Shown here: positions 33,934-45,559 of the stretch, in pieces
Position numbering within the stretch: position 1 is the first letter of the stretch
Layout: each line of letters opens with the position of its first letter
Source: Acidovorax sp. NB1
GTDB lineage: Bacteria; Pseudomonadota; Gammaproteobacteria; Burkholderiales; Burkholderiaceae_C
Direction of reading: 5' to 3'
NCBI RefSeq assembly: GCF_005405905.1
Contig: NZ_BJHU01000035.1
Span: 310,001 to 374,000, forward strand
Length of the DNA stretch: 64,000 nt
Made by a program: the position numbers and the translations under genes
The notes under the pieces: generated by a model
Told to the model about the DNA's origin: nothing
What the model saw: the letters and a program-made list of their open reading frames with translations, nothing else
The model's database searches: none

Positions 33934-34851
33934 CTACTCCACCCCAGCAAACCCCAGCACCAGGTGGTCAATCCACACCCGCAGCTTGGCAGGCAAAAAC
34001 CGATTGGGTGGGTAGAGCAGCCAGGCCGTGCCCGCATACGAGGTCTTGTGCTGCCAGTCCGGCAGCACGGCCACAAGGTCGCCCCGCTGCAGCGCCGCAC
34101 GCGCGGCAAAGCCCGGCAGGCTGGCAATGCCCAGGTGGCTCAGCGCGGCCTCCAGCCGCACCTCGCTGTGGTTGGCCACGTAGCGGCCGCGCACGGCCAC
34201 GGTGGCAGATTCGCCTGCGCGTTCAAAGCGCCAGTGCCGGTCGCGCTCGTCCTCGCCCAGGGTGATGCAGGCGTGCCGCTCCAGGTCACGCGGGTGCTGA
34301 GGGTGGCCGCGCTCGGCCAGGTACTGGGGGCTGGCGCAGATGCAGTGGTGCAAAGTGGCCAGCGGCCGCCCTGCCAGGCCGGGGGGCGGGGTGTCGGTCA
34401 CGCGCAGGGCCAGGTCGATGGACTCCTCGAACAGATCCACCGTGCGGTCGGTGATGAGCAGTTGCACATCCACCCCGGGGTATTTCTGCAAGAACGGCAG
34501 CACCAGCGGGTGCACCAGCTGGCGACCCACGGCCTTGGGCATGCTCATGCGCACCAAGCCCGAGGGCGCGGCAGAGTGGGTGTCGCTCAGCGCCCACACC
34601 TCGCGCGCGGCGGCCACCATGGTCTGGCAGCGGCTGTAGGCGGCGGCCCCGGCGTCGGTGAGCTTGAGCTTGCGGGTGGTGCGCTCCAGCAGGCGCACAC
34701 GCAGCGTGCCTTCCAGCCGCGCCACCTGCCGGCTCACGGCCGAAGGCGTGATGCCCAGCTGCCGGGCGGCTGCAGAAAAACTGCCCGCGTCCACCACACG
34801 CGCAAACACCGCCATGTCGGGCAGGCTGTCGAGTGGTTGATTGATGCTCAC
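33934..34851 (-). CDS. LysR-family regulator (DhlR/LrhA-type), GTG start
   Basis: A 305-residue LysR regulator. The helix-turn-helix is SFSAAARQLGITPSAVSRQV, followed by RLEGTLRVRLLERTTRKLKL. I start it at a GTG (VSINQPLDSLPDMAVFARVV), which gives the standard length; the longer ATG frame reaches across the divergent promoter. The effector domain begins GLVRMSMPKAVGRQLVHPL. It is divergent from an EamA exporter gene, 123 nt away, with a dyad between them, so it probably controls that exporter and itself. Confidence 0.88.
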   Translation of the reverse strand: MSINQPLDSLPDMAVFARVVDAGSFSAAARQLGITPSAVSRQVARLEGTLRVRLLERTTRKLKLTDAGAAAYSRCQTMVAAAREVWALSDTHSAAPSGLVRMSMPKAVGRQLVHPLVLPFLQKYPGVDVQLLITDRTVDLFEESIDLALRVTDTPPPGLAGRPLATLHHCICASPQYLAERGHPQHPRDLERHACITLGEDERDRHWRFERAGESATVAVRGRYVANHSEVRLEAALSHLGIASLPGFAARAALQRGDLVAVLPDWQHKTSYAGTAWLLYPPNRFLPAKLRVWIDHLVLGFAGVE

Positions 34852-34879
34852 GGCGCACAAGTGTAGTTCTTGAGATTCG

Positions 34880-34909
34880 ATTATCGCCAAGAGTGAGCAA
34901 ATCGATAAT
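34880..34909. promoter_or_regulatory. Candidate LysR operator between LysR and EamA genes
   Basis: Perfect 7-bp inverted repeat ATTATCG / CGATAAT with a 16-nt spacer, the size of a LysR recognition site, in the divergent promoter region. Confidence 0.5.
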
Positions 34910-34974
34910 TTCAGTGCGCTGCAGCACAGCCACGGGCCCCCTCCTCCACCTACCCGCCAGATCACTTCACTCCC

Positions 34975-35892
34975 ATGCACCCCACCCTGCCCCTTGCCCC
35001 CGCCTCCCCCCTGGCCCCGCGCCTGTCTGACCTGGCCTTGCTGCTGGTGGCCGTGGTGTGGGGCACGAGTTATGGCGTGGCCAAGGGGGCGCTGGTGTTC
35101 TACCCGGTGCTGGGTTTTCTGGCCGTGCGCTTTTTGTTGACCTTTGCCCTGCTGCTGCCTGCGCTGCTGCGGGCCACGGCGCCAGAGCGGCGCGATGCCC
35201 TGGCGGCGGGGCTGCCGCTGGGGGCGCTGATGCTGGGCATTTTTCTGTGCGAGACCTTTGGCCTGGCGCTCACGCAGGCCAGCAATGCAGCCTTTTTGAT
35301 CAGCCTGTGTGTGGTGTTCACCCCGTTTGCCGAGTGGTGGCTGCTGCGCCAGCGGCCCGGCCGCGCGATGTTTGTGTTTGCGGCGGTTTCGCTGCTGGGG
35401 GCTGCGCTGCTCAGCGGTGGCTATTCAGGCGATTGGGGCTGGGGCGACGCGCTGATGCTGGCGGCCGCCGTGCTGCGCGCCATCACCGTGTGCCAGACCA
35501 CCCGGCTCACCCGCCGCCGCAATGCGCCCGTGCTCGCACTCACGGCCGTACAGGCGGGCGTGATCGGCCTGGGTAGCCTGCTGCTGGCGCTGGCCCTGCC
35601 GGGTGCCCTGCCGCCCCTGCCCTCGCTCAGCAACGCCAGCGCCTTCTGGCTGGCCTGCATCTACCTGGTGCTGGGCTGCACGGTGTTTGCGTTTGTGGTG
35701 CAGAACTGGGCCCTGCGCCACAGCCCACCCACCCGCGTGGGCCTGCTGATGGGCAGCGAGCCCGCGTTTGGCGCGCTGTTTGCGGTGTTCTGGCTGGGCG
35801 AGCAGCTCAGCCCCACGGCCTGGCTGGGGGGCGCGCTCATTGTGGGAGCGGCGCTGTGGACCATGGCGCGGCGCGGCCCAAAGCCCGCCTGA
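34975..35892 (+). CDS. EamA/DMT-family transporter
   Basis: A 305-residue inner-membrane protein with about ten hydrophobic helices arranged as two EamA repeats (LLLVAVVWGTSYGVAKGALV at the start; the second repeat begins near ADVLRAI-type residue 155). Features such as GLALTQASNAAFLISLCVVF and GSEPAFGALFAVFWLGEQLS are typical. The family exports metabolites such as amino acids; the substrate is unknown. Probably under the divergent LysR regulator. Confidence 0.9.
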   Translation: MHPTLPLAPASPLAPRLSDLALLLVAVVWGTSYGVAKGALVFYPVLGFLAVRFLLTFALLLPALLRATAPERRDALAAGLPLGALMLGIFLCETFGLALTQASNAAFLISLCVVFTPFAEWWLLRQRPGRAMFVFAAVSLLGAALLSGGYSGDWGWGDALMLAAAVLRAITVCQTTRLTRRRNAPVLALTAVQAGVIGLGSLLLALALPGALPPLPSLSNASAFWLACIYLVLGCTVFAFVVQNWALRHSPPTRVGLLMGSEPAFGALFAVFWLGEQLSPTAWLGGALIVGAALWTMARRGPKPA

Positions 35893-35907
35893 TTCCTTTT
35901 CGTCGCA

Positions 35908-37404
35908 TCAGGGCTTGGTGGGCATCGCCGTCTGGCTGACCTTCCCGATCAGCCGGTGATAGAACCGGATCGCATCCGCATAGTTGGCAATCTCCAGCCG
36001 CTCGTCGGTGCCATGAAAACGCTTCAGGTCCTCCGAGTTGGCACGCACGGGCGAGAACTTGAAGATGTGGTCACTGATGGCGCCGTAGTGCTGCGAATCG
36101 GTGCCTGCCACCATCAGGCCCGGCGCCACCAGCACGTCGGGGAAAACCTCGCGGATCGTCTGGTTGAGCAGGCGGTACTGGGTGGAGTCGGTGGGTGCCA
36201 CCTTGGACGCCTCCACCGCACCGGGCAGCGTGCTCAGCTCCACCTGCGTGGCGGGCGCGCTGATCTTGCTGCGCACATGGTCCATCACATGCTCCTGGGT
36301 GTCGCCAGGCAGCAGGCGGAAGTTGACGGTGGCCTCGGCGCGGCCGGGCACCACGTTGTCACGGTTGCCTGCGTTCACGATAGTCAACGCCGTGGTGGTG
36401 CGCAGCATGGCGTTGGTGCTGGCCGCACCTTCAAGCTGCTTTTGCACCACGGGGCGGAACAGCCACAGGTTGGACAGCACCACGCGGTTCACGCCGCCCA
36501 TCTCGGGCGCCAGGGTGTCGAACAACTCACCCGCCACGCCCCGGATGCCACCGGGCATCTGCTCCTCGTCCAGGCGCTTGAGCGCGTCGCTCATCATGGC
36601 AATGGCGCTGCTGCCCTTGTGCGGCGGCATGGACGAGTGGCCGGGCGTGCCCGACAGCTTCATCACCACCGACATGTAACCCTTCTCGGCCACGCCAATG
36701 ACGGCAGCGGGCTTGGACAAACCGGGCATCACGCCGTCCAGGATCAACAGGCCTTCGTCGATCACAAAATCCAGGCGCACCTTGCGCTCCTGCAACAGCG
36801 CAGCGATCTTGGCGGCGCCACGCAGGCCACCCACCTCCTCGTCGGCGCCAAAGGCCAGGTAGATGGTGCGCTGAGGCGTGAAACCGCTGGCCAGCAGCAT
36901 CTCGACGGCTTCCAGCTGGCTCATGAGGTTGCCCTTGTCGTCCCACGAGCCCCGGCCCCAGACGTAGCCGCCCTGGATCGCGCCGGAGTACGGGGGCTGG
37001 GCCCAGTCGCCTTCGGTGCCGGGGGCCACGGGCACCACATCCTGGTGCGCCATCAGCATCACCGGCGCGGCGTTCGCATCGCTGCCGGGCCAGGTGTAGA
37101 GCAGGCTCAGGTCGCCCACCACCTCGCGCTTCAACTTCGCGTGCACCAGCGGAAAGCGCTGCTGCAGCAAAGCGTGGAACTGCATGAACTGACCGGTATT
37201 GGCGTTGGCATCGTCGCGCGAGGACTCGGTGCGCAGGCGCACGGCCTCGGCCAGGCGGCTGGCCACGGCGGCGTCATCCACGGGCAGTTTGGCAATCGGC
37301 GCCACCTCTAGCTGGCGCGAGCCCTTGCGCGCAGTGTTGATGCCCAAAGCCCCCGCCAGCATCACCACCAGGGCCAGCAGCCCCCACAGGATTTTCTTGA
37401 TCAT
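35908..37404 (-). CDS. M20 family zinc carboxypeptidase
   Basis: A 498-residue M20/M25/M40 peptidase like yeast carboxypeptidase S and human PM20D1. An N-terminal membrane anchor or signal (MIKKILWGLLALVVMLAGAL) is followed by metal-site motifs VMLMAHQDVVPV, WGRGSWDDKGNLM, and GADEEVGGLRGAAKI; the C-terminal AGTDSQHYGAISDHIF carries the last ligand His. The lid (dimerisation) domain lies about residues 230-370. The start is set by the hydrophobic N-terminus; a much longer frame runs through the divergent LysR gene and is not real. Likely cleaves peptides or N-acyl amino acids in the periplasm. Confidence 0.9.
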   Translation of the reverse strand: MIKKILWGLLALVVMLAGALGINTARKGSRQLEVAPIAKLPVDDAAVASRLAEAVRLRTESSRDDANANTGQFMQFHALLQQRFPLVHAKLKREVVGDLSLLYTWPGSDANAAPVMLMAHQDVVPVAPGTEGDWAQPPYSGAIQGGYVWGRGSWDDKGNLMSQLEAVEMLLASGFTPQRTIYLAFGADEEVGGLRGAAKIAALLQERKVRLDFVIDEGLLILDGVMPGLSKPAAVIGVAEKGYMSVVMKLSGTPGHSSMPPHKGSSAIAMMSDALKRLDEEQMPGGIRGVAGELFDTLAPEMGGVNRVVLSNLWLFRPVVQKQLEGAASTNAMLRTTTALTIVNAGNRDNVVPGRAEATVNFRLLPGDTQEHVMDHVRSKISAPATQVELSTLPGAVEASKVAPTDSTQYRLLNQTIREVFPDVLVAPGLMVAGTDSQHYGAISDHIFKFSPVRANSEDLKRFHGTDERLEIANYADAIRFYHRLIGKVSQTAMPTKP

Positions 37405-37496
37405 GGACGTCGCCGCTTTCTTGGGAAAAAGAAGGGCACCCGCAAGTCGTGCCCTCAGAGCCTGTTCAAAAAGAAAGCGGATGCTAATGCGGTAAC

Positions 37497-37532
37497 CAAA
37501 TGTTGGTCCAATGCATAATTTACGACCATTTG
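37497..37532. promoter_or_regulatory. Candidate LysR operator upstream of LysR gene
   Basis: Imperfect dyad CAAATGTTGGTC / GACCATTTG, 14 nt before the LysR ATG and within the divergent region shared with the M20 peptidase. Confidence 0.4.
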
Positions 37533-37545
37533 TTCGATTTTTTGC

Positions 37546-38466
37546 ATGAGCACCACCATTGCCCAGCTGCGCCATTTCATCGCCTTGGCCGACAGCGGCA
37601 GCTTCACACGCGCGGCCGACAGCACGCGCCGCTCGCAAGCCGCGTTCAGCCGCAGCATCGCCATGCTGGAGGCACACCTGGGCGCGGCGCTGGTCGAGCG
37701 CAGTGGCCAGCGCAATGCGCTCACGCCCATAGGCCGCACGGTGCTGGAGCATGCGCGCCAGGTAGTGGCCCAGGCCGACGAGCTGCACCAGATGGTGCGC
37801 CACCATGTCAGCGGCGAAGCAGGCGCCGTGCGCCTGGGGATGACTGCCACGCCCCATGCCCTGCTTGGCCACCGCCTGCTGCACATGGCGGCCGGGCATG
37901 CCGGCCACATGCGCCTGCAATTGAGCGGTGGTGCCCAGGCCCAGCAGATCCAGGCCCTGCGGGACCGCACGCTGGATGCATTGGTGATGGACCAGCGCTC
38001 CATCCCCGGTGCCCATGCCGACCTGGAAGTGCACCGGCTGGCACAGCTGCCCACCGGCGTCATGGTGCGCCCCGGCCACCCGCTGACGCAGCGCCATCCG
38101 ATCATGTTTGCCGACCTCACAGGGTTTCCCGTGGCGTGCACCGGCATGAGCGTGGCGATGGGCCGGCTGCTGGTGCAGCGCCTGGGCCTGCAGGCCCATC
38201 CAGACACATTGATCGCCCTGGGCAGTGAATCGGTGGCCGACCTGCTGGACGTGGCCTGCCACACCGATGCGGTCTACCTGGGCATCATGGCCCCCGCCGC
38301 GCGCCTGATCGCACAAGGTCAGCTGGTGGCACTGGACATTCCGACACAGGGCCTGGAATCGCACATTGCATGGGTGCAGCGCGTGGCACGCACCCCCAAC
38401 CCGGTGCTCGACGGCATCCGCCACCAAGTGCAGGGCTGGCTGGACGAAGCAGGCCCGGCGGGCTGA
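37546..38466 (+). CDS. LysR-family regulator, divergent from M20 peptidase
   Basis: A 306-residue LysR regulator: STTIAQLRHFIALADSGSF, helix-turn-helix around FTRAADSTRRSQAAFSRSIA, then MLEAHLGAALVERSGQRNAL. The effector domain begins GAVRLGMTATPHALLGHRLL. It is divergent from the M20 peptidase with 141 nt between starts and could control it. The inducer is unknown. Confidence 0.88.
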   Translation: MSTTIAQLRHFIALADSGSFTRAADSTRRSQAAFSRSIAMLEAHLGAALVERSGQRNALTPIGRTVLEHARQVVAQADELHQMVRHHVSGEAGAVRLGMTATPHALLGHRLLHMAAGHAGHMRLQLSGGAQAQQIQALRDRTLDALVMDQRSIPGAHADLEVHRLAQLPTGVMVRPGHPLTQRHPIMFADLTGFPVACTGMSVAMGRLLVQRLGLQAHPDTLIALGSESVADLLDVACHTDAVYLGIMAPAARLIAQGQLVALDIPTQGLESHIAWVQRVARTPNPVLDGIRHQVQGWLDEAGPAG

Positions 38467-38484
38467 GCAGCCCGCAGGCGGTGG

Positions 38485-39582
38485 TCAGCCCAGCAGGGGA
38501 GACTGGAACACCGGGTGCTCGCCGGGCAGCACCCGCTGCGCCAGCGGCGCAGCCAGGGCCATGCCCCGGTCGCTGTTGGTCAGCAGCACGAAGCCGTCAC
38601 GGGTGGTGGGCGAGACCATCGCGAAATTGCGAAAGCCCGGGTTGTTGCCCCACTGCCAGAGCACGGGGCCTGCCTGCGTGCGCTCGATGCCCCAGCCGTA
38701 GCCCCATTCCAATGACAAATCCTTGTCGGCCACCACGGGGGCCGACAGGGCCAGCCCACACAGCTTCTCGTCAGACACGAAGGCCGCCAGCAGGCGCGCA
38801 AAGTCGCCCGCCGTGGTGTACAGGGATGCGGCGGCTACCGGCTGGCGCCATGTCACCCCACTGGCGCCGCCATGGGCGTGCACGGCCCGGCCTTCGTAGG
38901 CGCTTTTCCACACCAGGCTGGAGTCGCGCATGCCCAAAGGCGCAAAGACCTGCGCCTCCATCCACGGGGCAAAGGGCACGCCGGTGATGGCCTCCATCAC
39001 GGTCTGCAGCAGCACATAACCTTCGCCGGAGTAACGCCAGCGCTGGCCGGGGTCAAAACCTGGAGCCAGCGCACCGCTGGTCCAGTTGGGCAGGCCCGAG
39101 GTGTGGTTGAGCAGGCTGGCCACCGAGATACGGGCCAGCGTGCTGGCAGGCACGGTGTCACGGGCATCGCCCGGAGCGCGCCGCAGCACATGCTGGTAGT
39201 GCACGTAGCCCTGCGGCAGGTAATGCGAGACAGGCGCCTGCAGGTCCAGTTGCCCCGCCAGCACCAGGCGCAGCGCCCCATAGGCCACAACGGGCTTGGT
39301 CAGGGAGGCGGCCTGGAACACGACATCCGGGGCTGCGCCACAGCTGCCGACCACCTCGATCGGCAGCACCTGGCCCGCACGCAACGTGGCGAAGGCAGCA
39401 GCACACACACCCAGGCGGGCCGCCACATCGGCCACAGGCTGCCCCTGGTAGCGCCTGAGGTCTGCCGCGCAGGAAACCAACAGCGGCGAGGCCGCAGCAC
39501 CGGCCAGCAGGAGATGGCGACGGGTGAGAGGCCGCACGGCCGGGTCAGGACTTGGACGTTTTGAGCGCCGGTGCACCGCCAT
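38485..39582 (-). CDS. Serine hydrolase, beta-lactamase class C / esterase family
   Basis: Up to 365 residues. The active-site SxxK is in [13 protein letters not shown]; the Tyr motif region [15 protein letters not shown] and a late [11 protein letters not shown] fit the class C/EstB esterase family. The N-terminus has a Tat-like lipoprotein signal, [20 protein letters not shown], with a lipobox LVSC. The ATG start overlaps lgt by 38 nt; a GTG at 39537 ([11 protein letters not shown]) starts 8 nt past the lgt stop and puts the signal at the very N-terminus, so it may be the true start. Role in cell-wall or ester turnover is unproven. Confidence 0.82.
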   Translation of the reverse strand: MAVHRRSKRPSPDPAVRPLTRRHLLLAGAAASPLLVSCAADLRRYQGQPVADVAARLGVCAAAFATLRAGQVLPIEVVGSCGAAPDVVFQAASLTKPVVAYGALRLVLAGQLDLQAPVSHYLPQGYVHYQHVLRRAPGDARDTVPASTLARISVASLLNHTSGLPNWTSGALAPGFDPGQRWRYSGEGYVLLQTVMEAITGVPFAPWMEAQVFAPLGMRDSSLVWKSAYEGRAVHAHGGASGVTWRQPVAAASLYTTAGDFARLLAAFVSDEKLCGLALSAPVVADKDLSLEWGYGWGIERTQAGPVLWQWGNNPGFRNFAMVSPTTRDGFVLLTNSDRGMALAAPLAQRVLPGEHPVFQSPLLG

Positions 39583-40384
39583 CGCGCTGGCCGGCCCACA
39601 GCCACATCACCACGCCGCCCACAATCATGGGCACACACAGCCACTGCCCCATGCTCATGCCCAGCGACAGGATGCCCAAGAAGGCATCGGGCTCGCGGAA
39701 GTATTCGGCGATGAAGCGGAACACACCATAGCCAAACAGGAAGGCGGCGGCCACCTGGCCCGGGCGGCGCTCCTTGCGTGCGTACAGCCACAGCAGGATG
39801 AACAGCAGCAGCCCTTCCATCAGGAACTGGTAGACCTGCGACGGGTGGCGCGGCTGCATCGAGCCGCTGTGCGCAAACACCATGCCCCAGGGCAGGTCGG
39901 GGCTGGCAAAGCGGCCCCACAGCTCTCCGTTGATGAAGTTGCCCACGCGCCCCGCCGCGAGACCGGTGGGCACGCAGGGCGCCACAAAATCGGCCACCTG
40001 CAGCCAGGGGCGCTGGCGCGAATGTGCAAACCACAGCATGGCCACGATCACGCCCAGCAAGCCGCCATGAAAGGCCATGCCGCCCTGCCACACCGCAAAA
40101 ATCTCCAGCGGGTGGCTGAGGTAGTAACCGGGCTTGTAGAACAGGCAGTAGCCCAGCCGCCCACCGATCACCACACCGGCCACGCCCAGGAAGAGGATGT
40201 CCTCCACGTCCTTGCGCGTCCAGGCGCTTGGGCCGGTGATGGAGGCAAAGGGCTCGTGCCGCAGGCGGCGGAGGCCCAGCAACATGAACAGGCCAAAGGC
40301 CGCCAGGTAGGTGAGGCCGTACCAGTGAATGGCCAACGGGCCGATCTGCAGGGCAACGGGGTCGATGTGGGGGTAGGTCAGCAT
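39545..40384 (-). CDS. lgt: Prolipoprotein diacylglyceryl transferase
   Basis: A 279-residue inner-membrane enzyme that transfers diacylglycerol to the lipobox Cys of prolipoproteins, the first step of lipoprotein maturation. About seven membrane helices. Signature regions: [40 protein letters not shown] (conserved His), and the Lgt signature [14 protein letters not shown]. Start [15 protein letters not shown] matches homologues. The downstream serine hydrolase is itself a probable lipoprotein. Confidence 0.95.
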   Translation of the reverse strand: MLTYPHIDPVALQIGPLAIHWYGLTYLAAFGLFMLLGLRRLRHEPFASITGPSAWTRKDVEDILFLGVAGVVIGGRLGYCLFYKPGYYLSHPLEIFAVWQGGMAFHGGLLGVIVAMLWFAHSRQRPWLQVADFVAPCVPTGLAAGRVGNFINGELWGRFASPDLPWGMVFAHSGSMQPRHPSQVYQFLMEGLLLFILLWLYARKERRPGQVAAAFLFGYGVFRFIAEYFREPDAFLGILSLGMSMGQWLCVPMIVGGVVMWLWAGQRDGGAPALKTSKS

Positions 40385-40546
40385 GGTGGGCGGTATTGTG
40401 CCCCCGCCTTGGATGCCCCTCGCACAACCCGCCCAATGCGAACGCTTCTGATCCCCGTACGCATGCAAAGCGCAGGTACAGGGACATTGGTTACAAATGC
40501 CCTCCGCCCACGCGATACTCCCCGGTCAAAAGCGAAGGACAACAAC

Positions 40547-41026
40547 ATGCAGGGAAACCCACAAGTCATCGAGTATTTCAAGGAACTGCTGCGCGGCGAG
40601 CTGGCTGCGCGCGACCAGTATTTCGTGCATTCGCGCACCTATGAGGACCTGGGCTTCGCCAAGCTCTATACGCGCCTCGACCACGAGATGCAGGAAGAAA
40701 CCCAGCACGCCGACGCGCTGCTGCGCCGCATCCTCTTCCTGGGCGGCCGCCCCGACATGCGCCCCAACCCCTTCACCCCGGGCGAGACCGTGCCCGAGAT
40801 GCTGAAGAAAGACCTGGCCACCGAATACGAGGTGCGTGCCGCCCTGCAAAAAGGCATGGCCCTGTGCGAAAGCGTGGGCGACTACGTGAGCCGCGACCTG
40901 CTGCTGACCCAGTTGCGCGATACCGAAGAAGACCACGCCTACTGGCTTGAAAAGCAGCTGGGCCTGATCGACAAGATCGGCCTGCCCAACTACCTACAGT
41001 CGCAGATGGGCAGCGCAGCCGCGTAG
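40547..41026 (+). CDS. bfr: Bacterioferritin lacking the usual haem-ligand Met52
   Basis: A 159-residue ferritin-like iron-storage protein. Ferroxidase ligands are kept: Glu18, Glu51, His54, Glu93, Glu127 and His130. At the position of the haem-ligating Met52 of E. coli Bfr (DEMKH) this protein has Thr (EETQH), so the inter-subunit haem is probably absent or bound differently; this fits the BfrA-type subfamily known in Neisseria. [20 protein letters not shown] is the N-terminus. It is transcribed alone and ends at a bidirectional terminator. Confidence 0.93.
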   Translation: MQGNPQVIEYFKELLRGELAARDQYFVHSRTYEDLGFAKLYTRLDHEMQEETQHADALLRRILFLGGRPDMRPNPFTPGETVPEMLKKDLATEYEVRAALQKGMALCESVGDYVSRDLLLTQLRDTEEDHAYWLEKQLGLIDKIGLPNYLQSQMGSAAA

Positions 41027-41029
41027 GCT

Positions 41030-41108
41030 ATTTGCTTCAGAAATATCAAAAGAAAATCGGCTCTTCCGCGCGACCAGCATGACAAACATGCTATCAAAAT
41101 AGAAGCAT
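41030..41108 (-). repeat. Dispersed AT-rich intergenic repeat, copy 3
   Basis: Minus strand: TTCTATTTTGATAGCATG, GC-rich centre CTGGTCGCGCGGAAGAGCCG, then ATTTTCTTTTGATATTTC. Same architecture as the other copies. Confidence 0.6.
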
Positions 41109-41116
41109 TCCGCAAT

Positions 41117-41151
41117 AAAAAAGCCGCACCCTCGGGATGCGGCTTTTTTTT
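41117..41151. terminator. Bidirectional rho-independent terminator
   Basis: Stem AAGCCGCA / TGCGGCTT with a 9-nt loop and A/T runs on both sides, between the convergent bfr and ilvD genes. Confidence 0.88.
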
Positions 41152-41188
41152 GTGGGCGGGGCATCGCCCCACCTTCATGCCGGTGGGC

Positions 41189-43048
41189 TCAGTCGTCCAG
41201 CAACGACAAATCGCGCACGGCGCCCTTGTCGGCCGACATCACCAGCTTGGCATAGGCCTTGAGCGCGGCCGACACCTTGCGCGGGCGGGGCTGCGCAGGC
41301 TTCCAGCCCTTGGCGTTCTGCGCTTCGCGGCGCTTGGCCAGTTCCTCCTCGCTCACCAGCACATTGATCGTGCGGTTGGGAATGTCGATGCGGATGCGGT
41401 CGCCGTTCTGCACGAGGCCGATAGCACCACCGGCAGCCGCTTCGGGCGAGCAGTGGCCAATCGACAGGCCGGAGGTGCCACCCGAGAAGCGGCCGTCCGT
41501 CAGCAGCGCACAGGCCTTGCCCAGGCCCTTGGATTTGATGTAGCTGGTGGGGTACAGCATCTCCTGCATGCCGGGGCCGCCCTTGGGGCCTTCGTAACGC
41601 ACGATGACCACGTCACCGGCCTTGACCTTGTCGGCCAGGATATTGGCCACGGCTTCGTCCTGCGATTCGGTCACGTGGGCCGTGCCTTCAAACACCAGAA
41701 TGCTTTCGTCCACACCGGCCGACTTGACCACGCAGCCGTCCACCGCGATGTTGCCGGTCAGCACGGCCAGGCCGCCTTCCTTGCTGAAGGCGTGGTCGTA
41801 CGAGCGGATGCAACCCTCTGCGCGGTCCAGGTCCAGGCTGGGCCAGCGGGTGTTCTGGCTGAACGCCACCTGCGTAGGGATGCCTGCGGGGCCGGCCATG
41901 TAGAAGGTGCGCACGGCGTCGTCCTGCGTACGCACGATGTCCCACTGGTCCAGAGCGTCTTTGAGCGTGGGAGCGTGCACCGTTGGCACGTCGGTGTGCA
42001 ATTTGCCCGCGCGGTCCAGCTCGCCCAGGATGGCCATGATGCCGCCGGCGCGGTGCACGTCTTCGATGTGGTACTTGTTGGTGTTGGGCGCCACCTTGCA
42101 CAGCTGCGGCACGACGCGCGAGAGGCGGTCGATGTCGGCCATGGTGAAGGGGATCTCGGCCTCTTTGGCAATCGCTAGCAGGTGCAGGATGGTGTTGGTG
42201 GAGCCGCCCATGGCGATGTCCAGCGTCATGGCGTTTTCAAACGCCTTGAAGCCCACCGAGCGGGGCAGCACGCGTTCGTCGTCCTGCTCGTAATACTGCT
42301 TGGCCAGGTCCACGATGCGGCGGCCCGCGCGCTTGAAAAGCTGTTCGCGGTCGGCATGGGTGGCCACCACCGTGCCGTTGCCGGGCAGCGACAGGCCCAG
42401 CGCCTCGGTCAGGCAGTTCATGGAGTTGGCGGTGAACATGCCCGAGCACGAACCGCAAGTGGGGCAGGCCGAGCGCTCGACTTCGGCCACGTCGGCGTCG
42501 GAGTAGTTGGTATCGGCGGCAATGACCATCGCGTCCACCAGGTCGAGCTTCTTGAACTCCATGACCTTGGTGACCGGATTGGCCAGGCGGGTCTTGCCCG
42601 CTTCCATGGGGCCGCCCGAGACGAAGATCACCGGGATGTTCAGGCGCATCGCGGCCATCAGCATGCCGGGGGTGATCTTGTCGCAGTTGGAGATGCAGAC
42701 CATGGCATCGGCGCAGTGCGCGTTGACCATGTATTCGACCGAGTCGGCAATGATGTCGCGGCTGGGCAGCGAATACAGCATGCCGTCGTGGCCCATGGCA
42801 ATGCCGTCGTCCACGGCAATGGTGTTGAACTCCTTGGCCACACCGCCAGCGGCTTCGATCTCGCGGGCCACCAGCTGGCCCAGGTCCTTCAGGTGCACGT
42901 GGCCGGGCACGAACTGGGTGAACGAATTGACCACCGCGATGATCGGCTTGCTGAAGTCATCGTCTTTCATGCCGGTGGCGCGCCACAGGGAACGCGCGCC
43001 TGCCATGTTGCGACCGGCGGTGGAGGTTTTGGAACGGTAGATGGGCAT
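41189..43048 (-). CDS. ilvD: Dihydroxy-acid dehydratase, E. coli-type (long form)
   Basis: A 619-residue dehydratase of valine, isoleucine and pantothenate synthesis. [20 protein letters not shown] and [19 protein letters not shown] match the E. coli enzyme closely. Cluster cysteines are in [12 protein letters not shown] and [17 protein letters not shown]; the third Cys used by [2Fe-2S] dehydratases (TPCN region) is absent here (VPGHVH instead), so an oxygen-labile [4Fe-4S] cluster is expected. It is divergent from a second ilvD of the other subfamily, with 247 nt between the two starts. Confidence 0.95.
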   Translation of the reverse strand: MPIYRSKTSTAGRNMAGARSLWRATGMKDDDFSKPIIAVVNSFTQFVPGHVHLKDLGQLVAREIEAAGGVAKEFNTIAVDDGIAMGHDGMLYSLPSRDIIADSVEYMVNAHCADAMVCISNCDKITPGMLMAAMRLNIPVIFVSGGPMEAGKTRLANPVTKVMEFKKLDLVDAMVIAADTNYSDADVAEVERSACPTCGSCSGMFTANSMNCLTEALGLSLPGNGTVVATHADREQLFKRAGRRIVDLAKQYYEQDDERVLPRSVGFKAFENAMTLDIAMGGSTNTILHLLAIAKEAEIPFTMADIDRLSRVVPQLCKVAPNTNKYHIEDVHRAGGIMAILGELDRAGKLHTDVPTVHAPTLKDALDQWDIVRTQDDAVRTFYMAGPAGIPTQVAFSQNTRWPSLDLDRAEGCIRSYDHAFSKEGGLAVLTGNIAVDGCVVKSAGVDESILVFEGTAHVTESQDEAVANILADKVKAGDVVIVRYEGPKGGPGMQEMLYPTSYIKSKGLGKACALLTDGRFSGGTSGLSIGHCSPEAAAGGAIGLVQNGDRIRIDIPNRTINVLVSEEELAKRREAQNAKGWKPAQPRPRKVSAALKAYAKLVMSADKGAVRDLSLLDD

Positions 43049-43295
43049 CGTGCTGGCTTCTGGAAAATCGCTGAAAAGGAAGCGGGCCGCAGGAATAAAG
43101 GCCCCTCGCGCACCCGTGCAACCAACCTCTTGAGCCGTGCCGGGGGCAAACCCATTAATTATCGCCCAGCCCTCCGGGCCCGCCCGGGGCGTGGCGTTGA
43201 GGATTGCGGGGGCAGACCCCACGCACTGCGACGGCGCTGGCAGAATGATCCATTCCGCTCCAGCCTCCCCCAACCCGACACCAGGACGCCCCACG

Positions 43296-44999
<1,704 letters not shown>

Positions 45000-45083
45000 C
45001 CGACAGCAGCGGGTGTTCTGGCGGCCCTGCTGCGCAGCGCACCGGCTGCCTGCAGCACGGGCCCGCCCCTAAAAACACAAAGA

Positions 45084-45121
45084 AAAAGCGCCCGGAGCTT
45101 CAGGCTCCGGGCGCTTTTTTT
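45084..45121 (+). terminator. Rho-independent terminator after second ilvD
   Basis: AAAGCGCCCGGAGC / GCTCCGGGCGCTTT, a 14-bp stem with a 5-nt loop followed by Ts. Confidence 0.92.
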
Positions 45122-45201
45122 GATGTTGTTGTTACAGGCGGCGAAGCCAGCCCGCTCACCCGGTGTGGCGGCAGGCGCACACCTTGGCCTGGTGCGGACG
45201 C

Positions 45202-45444
45202 TCAGCGCGGCTTGCGTGGGCGGATGCCCAGGGCTTCCTTGTGTTTGTTGATGCGGTCCTGCTTGCGCTGGTCCATTTTTTCCATGGCCTTGCGCTTGGT
45301 GTAACCCGTGGAGTCGGCCCAGGCCCACCACAGCGCAGTGGCTGCAAAGGGCGCCAGCACCCACCACCAGGACCAGGTCGCCACGGGGCCGATTTCAAAA
45401 TACTTCAGTGCCAGCATGAGGAGGGAAAGACCCAGCAGATACAT
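45202..45444 (-). CDS. Small Trp-rich protein (TIGR04438 type)
   Basis: An 80-residue protein with two hydrophobic segments rich in Trp (MYLLGLSLLMLALKYFEIGP; WSWWWVLAPFAATALWWAWA) and a basic tail (RKAMEKMDQRKQDRINKHKE). This matches the small Trp-rich family common in Burkholderiales. Function is unknown; likely an inner-membrane protein with the charged tail in the cytoplasm. Confidence 0.8.
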   Translation of the reverse strand: MYLLGLSLLMLALKYFEIGPVATWSWWWVLAPFAATALWWAWADSTGYTKRKAMEKMDQRKQDRINKHKEALGIRPRKPR

Positions 45445-45559
45445 CGCAATCTCCAGAAAATGCCATCACAGGCCTGATTGACGCGGGACAAGGGCTTGTC
45501 AACCCAAGTCACTACAATCCCATTAAAAGCACTGTAACTCAACCACAGGAAATCCCACC

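Noticed and set aside
35908..38427. Extension of the M20 peptidase to 839 residues
   Set aside because: The extra N-terminus runs opposite the LysR gene and lacks any family similarity; the hydrophobic MIKKILWG start fits better.
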